NCBI RefSeq assembly: GCF_000209165.1
Contig: NC_009044.1
Coordinates: 620,001-684,000 of the forward strand
DNA: 64,000 nt
Origin: Scheffersomyces stipitis CBS 6054
Lineage: Eukaryota; Ascomycota; Pichiomycetes; Serinales; Debaryomycetaceae
Direction: 5' to 3'
Part shown: piece after piece, positions 27,470 to 36,500 of the stretch
How the letters are laid out: the number at the start of each line of letters is the position of its first letter
Position numbering within the stretch: the stretch's first letter is position 1
Translations under genes and position numbers: made by a program
Notes under the pieces: model-generated
What the model was told of the DNA's origin: nothing
The model's database searches: none
The model's input: only the letters and a program-made list of their open reading frames with translations

Positions 27470-29943
27470 ATGTTCATAAACGACAACAACAGAAAACGTT
27501 TGGCGTTGGATGTGGTTGGCCAACTAGAGGAAGATTTAGAGGCAGATCCCTTGAACTATGCCAAATGGAACAGACTCATTAAACATGTGGTGGCCAAAGA
27601 CAAAGAAGAACAAGTCAGGGCCATCTACACCAAGTACCTCGGCATCTTCAAGTCTGACGTATGTATACGCTAAGCTGCTTATTGCTGTTAGAAAGGCATG
27701 CTCATTTTAGTTCTTGTCATTTGTATATAATTAGATACTATTGTTTGATACAATAGTATAGTACTGCTGCTGTTGATACAATAGCAGTCGAAATTCTTCT
27801 GTATATATCGGCACTGTCTCTCTGGAAGAATTCAAATGGAATAATTAATAGACACAGAATCTTATAGATGAGTTCTATATCAGGTCTAGAGCAAAATTAA
27901 GCATTGCCTTTCTGGCAGAGTAAATTTCTAATATCGATTTAACAATTACTAACATATCTATAGGGAGAGCAGTGGTGCAAATATATCAACTACGAGTTGA
28001 ACCGAGGCGAGTTCCAAAAGGTAGAATCTCTATTTCACCAGTGTTTCTTGATTACAGACAACGTAGAACTTTGTCGTTTATACGTATCGTACGTACGTCG
28101 TGTCAACGATGTTATTACTGGTGGTGAAAAAGCCAGAGGCACGGTCATTCAGGCGTTTGAATTCGCCATCAACAAAGTTGGAATAGATATCAATAGCACG
28201 GCTTTGTGGAATGACTACTTAGAATTCCTCAAGTCGTGGACTCCTGCTGCTAGTTGGGAACAGCAACAGAAAGTTGATTTGATAAGAAAAGTCTACAAAA
28301 AGTTTTTGATTGTTCCCACGGAAAACTTGGAGAACTCGTGGTCTCAATATACTAAATGGGAAAATGAAGTCAACCCAGCTACAGCAGCCAAGTTCATCTC
28401 TGAAAAGTCTGCCGAATTTATGCTTGCCAGATCGTGGAATACCGAATGGCAGAACATCACCGAAAGGAAGTTGATGAGAGACATTTATCCGTTCTCAGCT
28501 ACTGGTGAAAAGGAAAAGATTATTAGGAACCAAGTCGGTTATTGGCTCAATTGGGTCGAGTTAGAAAAGAAAAATATATTGGAGTTGAAGGAAGATTTGC
28601 TTGAGAAGAGAATAGCATTTACATATAGACAAGCTACGTTTGCATTGCCGTTTGTTCCGGAATTGTGGTTTAAAGCTAGTAAATTCTTGCTTCTTAGTAA
28701 TGAGGAAGCAAACATTAATAGATGTGTAGATCTCTTAAGTGAGGGTTTGCTGTTAAACCCCAGAAGTCTTCTCCTTTCATTTCAGCTAGCCGAATTGCAT
28801 GAAAAGGACGCTGGATTCGAAAAATCAAAGGATATCTACAATAATCTTGCGAAGTGGTTAACTATTGACTACACCAAAACTACTGAGCAGTTAGAGTCGC
28901 TTAGATCACGTTTTGAAATCCCCAGCAATGGCGATGACAACGATGAAAATGATCCAGAGTCCTTCAACAACGACGACGATATGCAAATAGATACCAAGAA
29001 AGTGTACCAACTCACTTCTGAAGACAAAAAGCATCTTGCGACTTTGAGTAAGAAACAAACTGAACTTGCAAAATCTGTAACATTAGTCTACGTGAAGTGG
29101 ATGACAGCCTCCAAACGAGCAGAAGGAATTAAGGAGGCACGTAGTGTTTTCAAGCTGGCCAAGAAGTTTGCCAGCATAGGCAGTGAGTTGTTCGTGGAAA
29201 ATGCTCTTTTAGAGCATTATGCCGACAACAAGAAAGTAGCCTTGAAGATCTTTGATTTGGGTATGAAAGCTTACGCTACAGACGGAGACTTCTTATTTTC
29301 CTATTTGGAGTATTTAATCATGATCAATGATGTGGATAACATCAGAATCTTGATCCAAACGTCAGACACCAACCTCACGAAAGACATCGTTTCTTTAACT
29401 GAAGCAGTACAACTAGGTCTGTTGAATGAATACTTGAAGGAGTTGAAGGAAGATGAGATTGAAGTGAAGAGAGGCTACTTGAGAAAGTTATTTAAGCGAT
29501 ACATTTCCTATGCCTCAAAATATGTTTCTTTGGATGTTGCTCAAAGTTTTGTAAATAAGTACGAGCAAACTTTTCCCGATGACGACCCCATCGAGTTGTT
29601 TAGCGATAGATACACACAAGGTGACGACAACTTGATAGAAAAACTTGATTTGGGAATTGATAGTTCTACATCTTTGCCGCCCAGCAAGAAGAGAAAGGTC
29701 AATGCTAAGTCTGATATCGAAGACAACAACAGAGACTTGGACGACCGTGACGGTATATTCAGCGCTCCACAACCACCAGTGTTGGAGCCTGAACAGCCCA
29801 GCTCTTTTGTGGGGCCTACTATCACCACTCTTTTAGCAGCCTTACCCAACGCCTCTTACTTTGGACAGCCTTCAGAGAGTGTCTTCAATAGTGAGAAATT
29901 GGTCAAGTTGTTTTCCAATTTGCCCAACATTCCTGTTGATTGA
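27470..29943 (+). CDS. RNA14: Pre-mRNA 3'-end processing factor Rna14 (CF IA), spliced
   Basis: Two exons, 27470-27658 (63 codons) and 27964-29943, give 722 residues (baker's yeast 677). Rna14 is the CstF-77 homologue and scaffold of cleavage factor IA in cleavage and polyadenylation. The protein is built of HAT repeats, visible as W/Y-spaced helices: LNYAKWNRLIKHV, then across the splice YLGIFKSD-GEQWCKYINYELNRGEF, and later TALWNDYLEFLKSW and LENSWSQYTKWENEVNP. The acidic segment near DDNDENDPESFNNDDD lies between HAT blocks. Near the C-terminus is PPSKKRKVN, a basic nuclear-localisation-like stretch, followed by the Rna15-binding monkeytail region. Start is ATG 27470. Confidence 0.93.
27659..27963 (+). 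other. RNA14: RNA14 intron
   Basis: 305 bp, phase 0. The donor is GTATGT after TCTGAC. A perfect TACTAAC branch site is at 27947-27953 and the acceptor is TAG at 27961-27963, only about 10 nt after the branch site. Joining restores the continuous HAT-repeat protein, which is the main evidence for the splice. Confidence 0.92.
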
Positions 29944-30008
29944 AAATGGTCAAACTACGTTATATATGAAAAATAATATTAAATACATGTACTATATATT
30001 ATACAATG

Positions 30009-30018
30009 GCTGCGAAAA
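30009..30018 (+). promoter_or_regulatory. GCTGCGAAAA motif upstream of the membrane-protein gene
   Basis: One copy of a decamer that recurs in the window, 97 bp upstream of the ATG at 30115. See the finding on RCTGCGAAAA. Confidence 0.4.
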
Positions 30019-30114
30019 AGATAAATGATTCCTTTTGCGGCGCTAGTTGCAACCTTTTTTGAAATACTTCTATCACAATATTTTTACATATACTATTGCT
30101 AACCCAGTTACAAA

Positions 30115-31434
30115 ATGGTTCCTGATAACCAGGAAAGTCCTGATGGATCTATTAAGAAAGAGGAAGAGTTCTTCGAATTTGTTTCGAAGCTACGAAAAGA
30201 ATTGAGCAGTTCCTGTCCCCCAAAGCTCAGATCGATTATGCGCTTTTCGTTATTTGGGATCTTGCTTCTATCATTCAACATTATGAACCTCTCGTATTGT
30301 TCAAGATTTGACTTCAAGTATCCTTTGGTTGAAATAATCACTCCTCTTGTGAATATGAAAGATTTGCCCACAAGCAGTTACAGTTTGTACACCAAACAGA
30401 ACTACACTTTTGACAATGATTTCTTGACTGAAATATTGAAGGATGTCTACTTAAGACACGAACAAGAATACCTACATTCCATGAGCAACAGAACCATTAT
30501 TGTCCAGCCTAGCATTACTTGGGATATCGAGAGGATAATAATTCAACTTAGAGAGGGCACGTACGATTTTGAGTCCAAAAAATTGATATTCTCTAACCTC
30601 ACCGTAATTGATCAAATTGTGGAAGAAAGTCCCAGAAGCACCGCCATTTTCAATCTAAAAATACCAAGCAAGTCCAGTAATGGATTCTTTCAACAAAGAT
30701 TTCTTAGACAGATAATCGGCACTTTGTTCTACTTTTCAGAAAAGTCAAAAATTTCTAAGGGCATCGACTTGTTGCAGAAACTACTATTCTTTGCGGATGT
30801 AGCAAATGTGTCTATTCTAGTCTCTGCTATGGTACTTTTTTTAACATCTGTTCCCATGGTTTTAGTCCAAAAGAAAACTACTTATATGAAGTTGATTCTA
30901 GAAAGCCTTCCATTTGTGCTGATTTTAACTAATTTTGGCTTTTCGTTATTCAACACCGTTGTTTGGATCATCATTAGTTACTCTTTCCCATATTGGAAAT
31001 CTGTTTCATTCGTTATCTTCTACTTTTTTCAGTCGTTAGTAACGGTTGTGATTATATTCAAGTTATTCTTAAGAAACACCCAAGATGATAATCAGAAGTT
31101 GTTATCAGCATTACCTTCTGTCTTTGCTTCAGATAGTTCTTATCCTTCAGTCACTACTCAAAATGACAGCCCTGACGCCATGCACTCATTCGAGATCGAA
31201 CCACAAAGTAAGCCGTATTCCAACAGAATCCGTATTCCATATACTGCAGCTGCTCCCACGAATACATCAGCGGCCAGAGATACTGATGATATTATTAGAA
31301 GGTGTGCAACAGCTCCTGCTAGAAGTGAATGCATAGATGTTGTAGAACCATTGAGAGCATCGTTCGACACTTTGGATATCCGCTCGCTTACTAGAAGAAG
31401 AACAGCCTCTCGATTTACGGAAGAGTTAGATTAA
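30115..31434 (+). CDS. Unknown membrane protein with four predicted helices
   Basis: 439 residues, family not recognised. A short cytosolic N-terminus rich in Glu/Lys precedes a first hydrophobic helix (about 41-60). A 165-residue region follows with possible N-glycosylation sites (NYT near 96, NRT near 125, NLT near 161), suggesting it is luminal or extracellular. Three closely spaced helices follow at about 230-250, 263-288 and 296-318, then a hydrophilic Ser/Thr/Arg-rich tail of 120 residues with RRRTAS motifs (possible PKA-type sites). Start is the ATG at 30115, 171 bp after RNA14. The layout could suit a plasma membrane or nuclear envelope protein; I give no function. Confidence 0.7.
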   Translation: MVPDNQESPDGSIKKEEEFFEFVSKLRKELSSSCPPKLRSIMRFSLFGILLLSFNIMNLSYCSRFDFKYPLVEIITPLVNMKDLPTSSYSLYTKQNYTFDNDFLTEILKDVYLRHEQEYLHSMSNRTIIVQPSITWDIERIIIQLREGTYDFESKKLIFSNLTVIDQIVEESPRSTAIFNLKIPSKSSNGFFQQRFLRQIIGTLFYFSEKSKISKGIDLLQKLLFFADVANVSILVSAMVLFLTSVPMVLVQKKTTYMKLILESLPFVLILTNFGFSLFNTVVWIIISYSFPYWKSVSFVIFYFFQSLVTVVIIFKLFLRNTQDDNQKLLSALPSVFASDSSYPSVTTQNDSPDAMHSFEIEPQSKPYSNRIRIPYTAAAPTNTSAARDTDDIIRRCATAPARSECIDVVEPLRASFDTLDIRSLTRRRTASRFTEELD

Positions 31435-31484
31435 TATATATACAATGATTATAATATACAGTGGATATGTACAAGATCGTAAAA

Positions 31485-32567
31485 CTAGAAGTTTCTTGAA
31501 TCTTCGTGGATAAAGTCCATCTGATCCAATAAGCTTGGCCTAAATGGCCAGTTGTCATACACATGGAATAAGAGTTCCCAGTCCGACTTCGTGAGCTCCC
31601 TGATACCTTTAACCATGATTTCGTCAGGTATATGAGGAGCAAGATCGTCTAAAGCTCCTGGGCCAATAAAAGGCAATTGGTCCTTGACCTTTTTAGAAGG
31701 ACTGTAGAACAAGTTTTGCATAAAATGTTCGTGTTCTTCGATAGCAGTCGTTGCTACTATGTTTTCAGGCTCGATTTCTAGCAATGCAAAATCAGAGTTG
31801 GTTGGTAGAGTGCCTTTAGAAGGAATAAGGATAGGCTGGTCTTTGAATAATAAACGAGGATCGTAGCCACTGCCCTCGGCAACTACAGTGTCCTCTGTCT
31901 CTGTGATTGCAACCAACTTAGAGTTGGTGAAAAGGTCCCGCTTCACCGACGACTTGTTTCTCTTACCAAACGCTGGGCCAGACATGAATTTTTTAGCTGT
32001 GGCTGTTGGCACAAAACAGAGCATTCTTACACGGCCATATTTCTGGAGCCAGTTGTTATAGGCACAGCACATAATCCACTGGGCTATAAGCGATTCATAC
32101 TTCGTCGGAGAGAGGTTTCCGATGATGAGCAACTCGTCGTGGATCTTGTCTCGTGATTGGAACAGAGGCAGTATCAACTTGTCTTTGCTAATCAAATCTT
32201 CGTATGTGTCCCAATTGTAGCCATCTCTATTGTACAACACGAAATTTTCTCTATTCGCATTGGAATTCTCAAGAATCCGGATCTTTTCCTTCCAGAGGCC
32301 CACGTTAGCCTTGATATTCTCTATTATTACATGTTTTCGTGGTTTCAATTCATAGTTGATCATTGTTGAAAAGAGTCCATAACCAGAAAATACATCCACA
32401 ATATCTAGCTTGCCAGGCTGGGTATACTTCTTAGTGAGGTCAAGTTTATCTAGTATGGCTTGACAGGTTTCGCGTCGTGCCAAATGCTTGAAACTGTACT
32501 GAAACTTCGGAAGCGGCGCACTGAAGTGCTTGGCCAATGCCGGGTTGAACGACCGAAGCAGAGTCAT
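31485..32567 (-). CDS. MTF1: Mitochondrial RNA polymerase specificity factor Mtf1
   Basis: 360 residues (baker's yeast 341). Mtf1 melts mitochondrial promoters together with Rpo41. It has the fold of rRNA adenine dimethylases: the SAM-site-like LDIVDVFSGYGLFSTMINYEL replaces the enzyme glycine loop. Family blocks ILDKLDLTKKYTQP, YNWDTYEDLI, NLSPTKYESLIAQWIMCCAYNNWLQKYGRVRML and SVKRDLFTNSKLVAI match Mtf1 closely, as does the end NWPFRPSLL. I take the ATG at 32565-32567; the frame is open further upstream but starts with TTG. The terminus MTLLRSFNPALAKHF is plausible for import. It converges on the membrane-protein gene with 50 bp between stops. Confidence 0.9.
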   Translation of the reverse strand: MTLLRSFNPALAKHFSAPLPKFQYSFKHLARRETCQAILDKLDLTKKYTQPGKLDIVDVFSGYGLFSTMINYELKPRKHVIIENIKANVGLWKEKIRILENSNANRENFVLYNRDGYNWDTYEDLISKDKLILPLFQSRDKIHDELLIIGNLSPTKYESLIAQWIMCCAYNNWLQKYGRVRMLCFVPTATAKKFMSGPAFGKRNKSSVKRDLFTNSKLVAITETEDTVVAEGSGYDPRLLFKDQPILIPSKGTLPTNSDFALLEIEPENIVATTAIEEHEHFMQNLFYSPSKKVKDQLPFIGPGALDDLAPHIPDEIMVKGIRELTKSDWELLFHVYDNWPFRPSLLDQMDFIHEDSRNF

Positions 32568-32804
32568 CAGAATGGTGAAGACAAGTATAGTATGCAATTG
32601 GTGAAGAATTGCAAAATTCTGATGGCTCCATAGTTAAGATCTGCCTTTAGTCATGTGACAAGCTGCGAAAAATGTCACTTCTTAACTATGGCGCCTGGTT
32701 TTGGCTTGAGGCAGTGCGAGTATCAGTTATCTATGAATGATTATCAATCCTGAGTTATCTTTCTAAACCAATATATAAACTATCTCCTTGATCCACTTTT
32801 CACA
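32568..32804. promoter_or_regulatory. Divergent promoter MTF1 / WBP2-like gene
   Basis: 237 bp shared by two genes. A perfect 12-bp inverted repeat, arms 32628-32639 and 32680-32691, encloses a second one (GTGACA 32655-32660, TGTCAC 32673-32678), and GCTGCGAAAA (32662-32671) sits in the inner loop. Confidence 0.6.
32628..32691. repeat. Nested inverted repeat
   Basis: Outer arms CCATAGTTAAGA and TCTTAACTATGG are exact reverse complements with a 40 bp spacer. An inner 6-bp pair, GTGACA/TGTCAC, is centred within it. It could act as a symmetric protein-binding site or form a cruciform. Confidence 0.75.
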
Positions 32805-33359
32805 ATGTCTGTCAATAATGTCGTGCTCAAGTCCAACTATGCAGACCTCCTTGGAAAACATCAAGAGGTGCCCTTTGAGCTAGCCTCTGATGGCTTCGAA
32901 GTACTCACATTTTCATCCCCCACTTCAAGACAGTCGTTATCTATAGTTCTGAATAGCAATAATAACAGTAGTAGTACAAGTAGAAACGATGTGCAAATAC
33001 ATATCACAGCAAATGACGGGTACGTGTACCTCACGACGAAGAGATTTGTGTTTATCACAGCATCTCTGGGAGATATCAATACCTTTCTGATAGATGTCAA
33101 TTTGGCCCCAGTGATTCAATTATCTCACCAATTGAAGTCTCCTTGGTTCGGTGCCAACTACTGGGAATTCATCTTCTTTAGCCCTGCAAATTTGGAGATC
33201 GCTGCCAATGGCTTTCCCAAGAATCAATATTTCAAGGGCCAACTCAAGTTCAACGATGGTGGGCTCTTTGGCTTTATAGAGAAGTTCAATGTTGTGTTGA
33301 ATGATGCCGTGAATAATTCACATATAGACGATCAGTTACCACTGTACAGTGAGATTTAG
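32805..33359 (+). CDS. WBP2-like GRAM/PH-domain protein
   Basis: 184 residues with a single GRAM-type domain. The blocks VYLTTKRFVFI, then FGANYWEFIF, then GGLFGFIEKF follow the WW-domain-binding protein 2 family, which includes the fission yeast stress-induced UPF0664 protein. Mammalian WBP2 uses PPxY motifs to bind WW domains; here the tail has only LPLY (DDQLPLYSEI), a degenerate form. The domain usually binds lipids or proteins at membranes. Start is the ATG at 32805. No clear baker's yeast gene name was recalled, so the symbol is left empty. Confidence 0.72.
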   Translation: MSVNNVVLKSNYADLLGKHQEVPFELASDGFEVLTFSSPTSRQSLSIVLNSNNNSSSTSRNDVQIHITANDGYVYLTTKRFVFITASLGDINTFLIDVNLAPVIQLSHQLKSPWFGANYWEFIFFSPANLEIAANGFPKNQYFKGQLKFNDGGLFGFIEKFNVVLNDAVNNSHIDDQLPLYSEI

Positions 33360-33572
33360 GAATCTTCGGGCAAGACTTCTAATTCTGTAAACTACAACTA
33401 TTTTTTTAGAGTAGTTCAAATTATACACTTGGTCTACATCCATTCTTGTTCTGCGACAAATGGTTGTAATTCTATACCAGTAAATCTTGGTAGTAGTTCT
33501 ACTGCATAGTTATGAAATTTAATATATTAATGTTACCGTGTATCGATTGTATTATACATGTCCGATCCCTAT

Positions 33573-36500
33573 CTAAGGGTTTACGGGCGTAGACAACTCG
33601 GTTCCACCATTGGTGGAGATTCCAACTAGGGGACTGTCAATAGGCTCGTCGTTGTCTAGTTGCTCGAGTTTGGTTTCTACTGGTTGTTTTATGGCAGCTG
33701 GAACTACCAAAGGTTTCAAGTTGAAGGTCTCGTCAAATTCTCTAAAGTCAAGAATCTTTTCAATTTCTTCAGCGCTCAAATCACCTGACATCTCCTTGAA
33801 CTTATCAATGGCCAATTGCTCGAGAGCTGTGGCATCTTGATACACAATAGAACCTTCCTCATTGTAGATTCTGGCGTTGCTAAACATCAAATGTATATCT
33901 TCTAACATCTCTCTGATTTGGCTATAAGTCTTGGAAAACACTCTCTTCTTTACAATGTCTAAAGCAATTGGATTTTTGATCAAGACATAATAGTCTGGAT
34001 AGAGCTTTCTCGATGGCTTCACCATGAACAAGTCACTCAATCTTCTGTCATGAGAGTTCTTGTAGTTGATAACTAAACCATAGATTGTCTCAAGAACATT
34101 CTGCAATTGTGCTCTTTCATCAGGAGTCAATGGATCCACTGATGGAGTTGAACGATTCAAGAGTGATATCTTACTACGGGCACCTCTGTTACGAGCTGCT
34201 GCCTTCTTGGAGCGACTGGCGGGTGCTGGCTTAGGGGTGGCGGACTTTTGACGTTTGGCAGAAGCTATAGCTTCATCAGTCAAAGCTCTTTTCACAGAAG
34301 TAACAGACTCAGTATCTGTCTGGATTACATCGGGAGTGCCTTCTTTGCTATCAGAAGGTTCAGGGCCCTTTGATCTGGGTCTTCCACGAGGTCTTCCTCT
34401 CTTCAACTTCGAAGGCTTGGCTTTTACCTCATCATCACTGTCTTCAGAAACAACACCATCAATTTGTCTCAACCATTGCTCTTCAGTCAAATGATCATCA
34501 TAGGTAGCCGTCTTTCGTTCTCTTGTACCTCTTCCATAATCTTCTAGAATCACTTCATCCTTCCTGATCAACTCTTCGGGATCCTTCTGGTAAATCTCAG
34601 GCAATTCCTGGTCAGAAAACAATCTCGTTGGGTATTTCGCTTCTTTGGTAGCTTGTGCTCTTTCTTCGTCCAATCTTCTGAACGTCACCAACTCAAGGTC
34701 ATTTCTGGCGATAATCTGATTGAGCTCGTCATCGTTCAAGTCTTCTTCTTCCTCGTCATTTCCATGCTGTCTACGTTCTTCCTCCTTTTCGATCAAGGCT
34801 CTCAACATAGCCTCTTGTTCTTCGGAAGTAGACTTGTTATCAAACTTACCAGCCTGGATGACCTTACCATCAATTTCTAACTTAGCATGAGCTCTTTCCA
34901 AAATCATTTCTTCGACAGAATCTTCGGTAATCAATCTCAAAATTCTCACTTCGTTTTTCTGTCCAATTCTATGAGCTCTGTCTTGAGCTTGCAAATCTTG
35001 ATGCGGGTTCCAATCAGTGTCGAAAATGACAACAGTATCTGCTGTCTGCAAGTTAAGACCTAAACCACCAGCTCTGGTAGACAACAAGAAACAGAAATAG
35101 TCGGAATCTGGGGCATTGAATAACTTCAACAAAGCAGTTCTATCGTCGGCTTTGGTTCCACCATCCAATCTCATATATTTCATTCCACGCAATCTCAAGA
35201 AATCTTCCATGATATCCATGATCTGGGTCATCTGGAAGAAAATCAACACTCTATGGCCAGTGGTCTTGAACTTGGGCAAAATCTTGTCCAACAACTCAAA
35301 CTTTCCACCAACTCTCCAAATGATATCACTTGTTTCAATAGTAGGATTGATCAAATTCTCCACTTCCTCATAAACAAATGGATGGTTACAAATCTTACGC
35401 AATTGCATAATCTGATTGTTAGCATTCTTGATGATTAACGGAACATCACTGGGGCCATTAGGGTCACTAGCATACAAGATGTTGTATTTCAACATAAGCT
35501 GATACAACTTCGATTGTATAGATGACATCTTACATTTGACCACTTTCTCGACCTTATTGGGTAAGTCCTTTTCTACATCCTTCTTTAATCTTCTCAAAAG
35601 GAAAGGTCTCAACACCTTGTGCAATCTTCTGATAACCAATAAAGTTTCTTCTTCACTTAATTCGATCTTGTCCTGTCCACCAGTGTTGGCAAAAGGAGTG
35701 TTGAACCATTCGTCAAACGACTTTACTGAGTTGAATATCTTGGGCAAAACGAAATTCAAAAGAGCCCACAACTCAGGTAAGTTATTTTGTAAGGGAGTAC
35801 CTGTCAAAATCAAACGGTAGTCACTGTGATAGCTATGGGTCAATGTCTCAGAAAGTTTGGAGTTGGCATTCTTCATACGATGTCCTTCATCAATAATCAT
35901 GTGTACCCACCTGATTCTCGACAATAGCGCCTTATCCTTGATAATGTACTCGAAAGTAGTTAACAAGATTTGGAAATTACCCTGTCTGATATCCTGTTGC
36001 ATAACCTTACGTTGGTTAGGTGTACCTTTATAAGTGATTTTCTTCACTGATGGGGCCCATTTATCGAATTCTAAGTTCCAATTGGTCAACGTTGATAAGG
36101 GTACAATCACTAAAAATGGTCCATTGATCTTCTTAACTTCCACCAAGTATGTAATCAAAGAAATAGTTTGAATAGTCTTACCCAATCCCATTTCATCAGC
36201 CAAGATACCGTTCAAATGGTTATTGAATAACGAAACCATCCACTGTAAACCCTTAATCTGATACTCCTTCAAAGTACCTCCTACCAAGATAGAAGGTTGT
36301 TTAGTGACTTCTTCCTTGATCCGATGAGCCACATGGTAGTAGTCTACCTTTTCTCTTTTGTCTTCATCATTAGTCTCCACCAGAGTTCCGTCTCTTATGG
36401 CAAATCTTTCACTGGTCTCCCTCTGCTGGTTCTGGACAGCTTGAGCCAACGAATCCAAGAACTGGTTGGTCTGTTTCAAAAGATGCGTAATTCTAGTATC

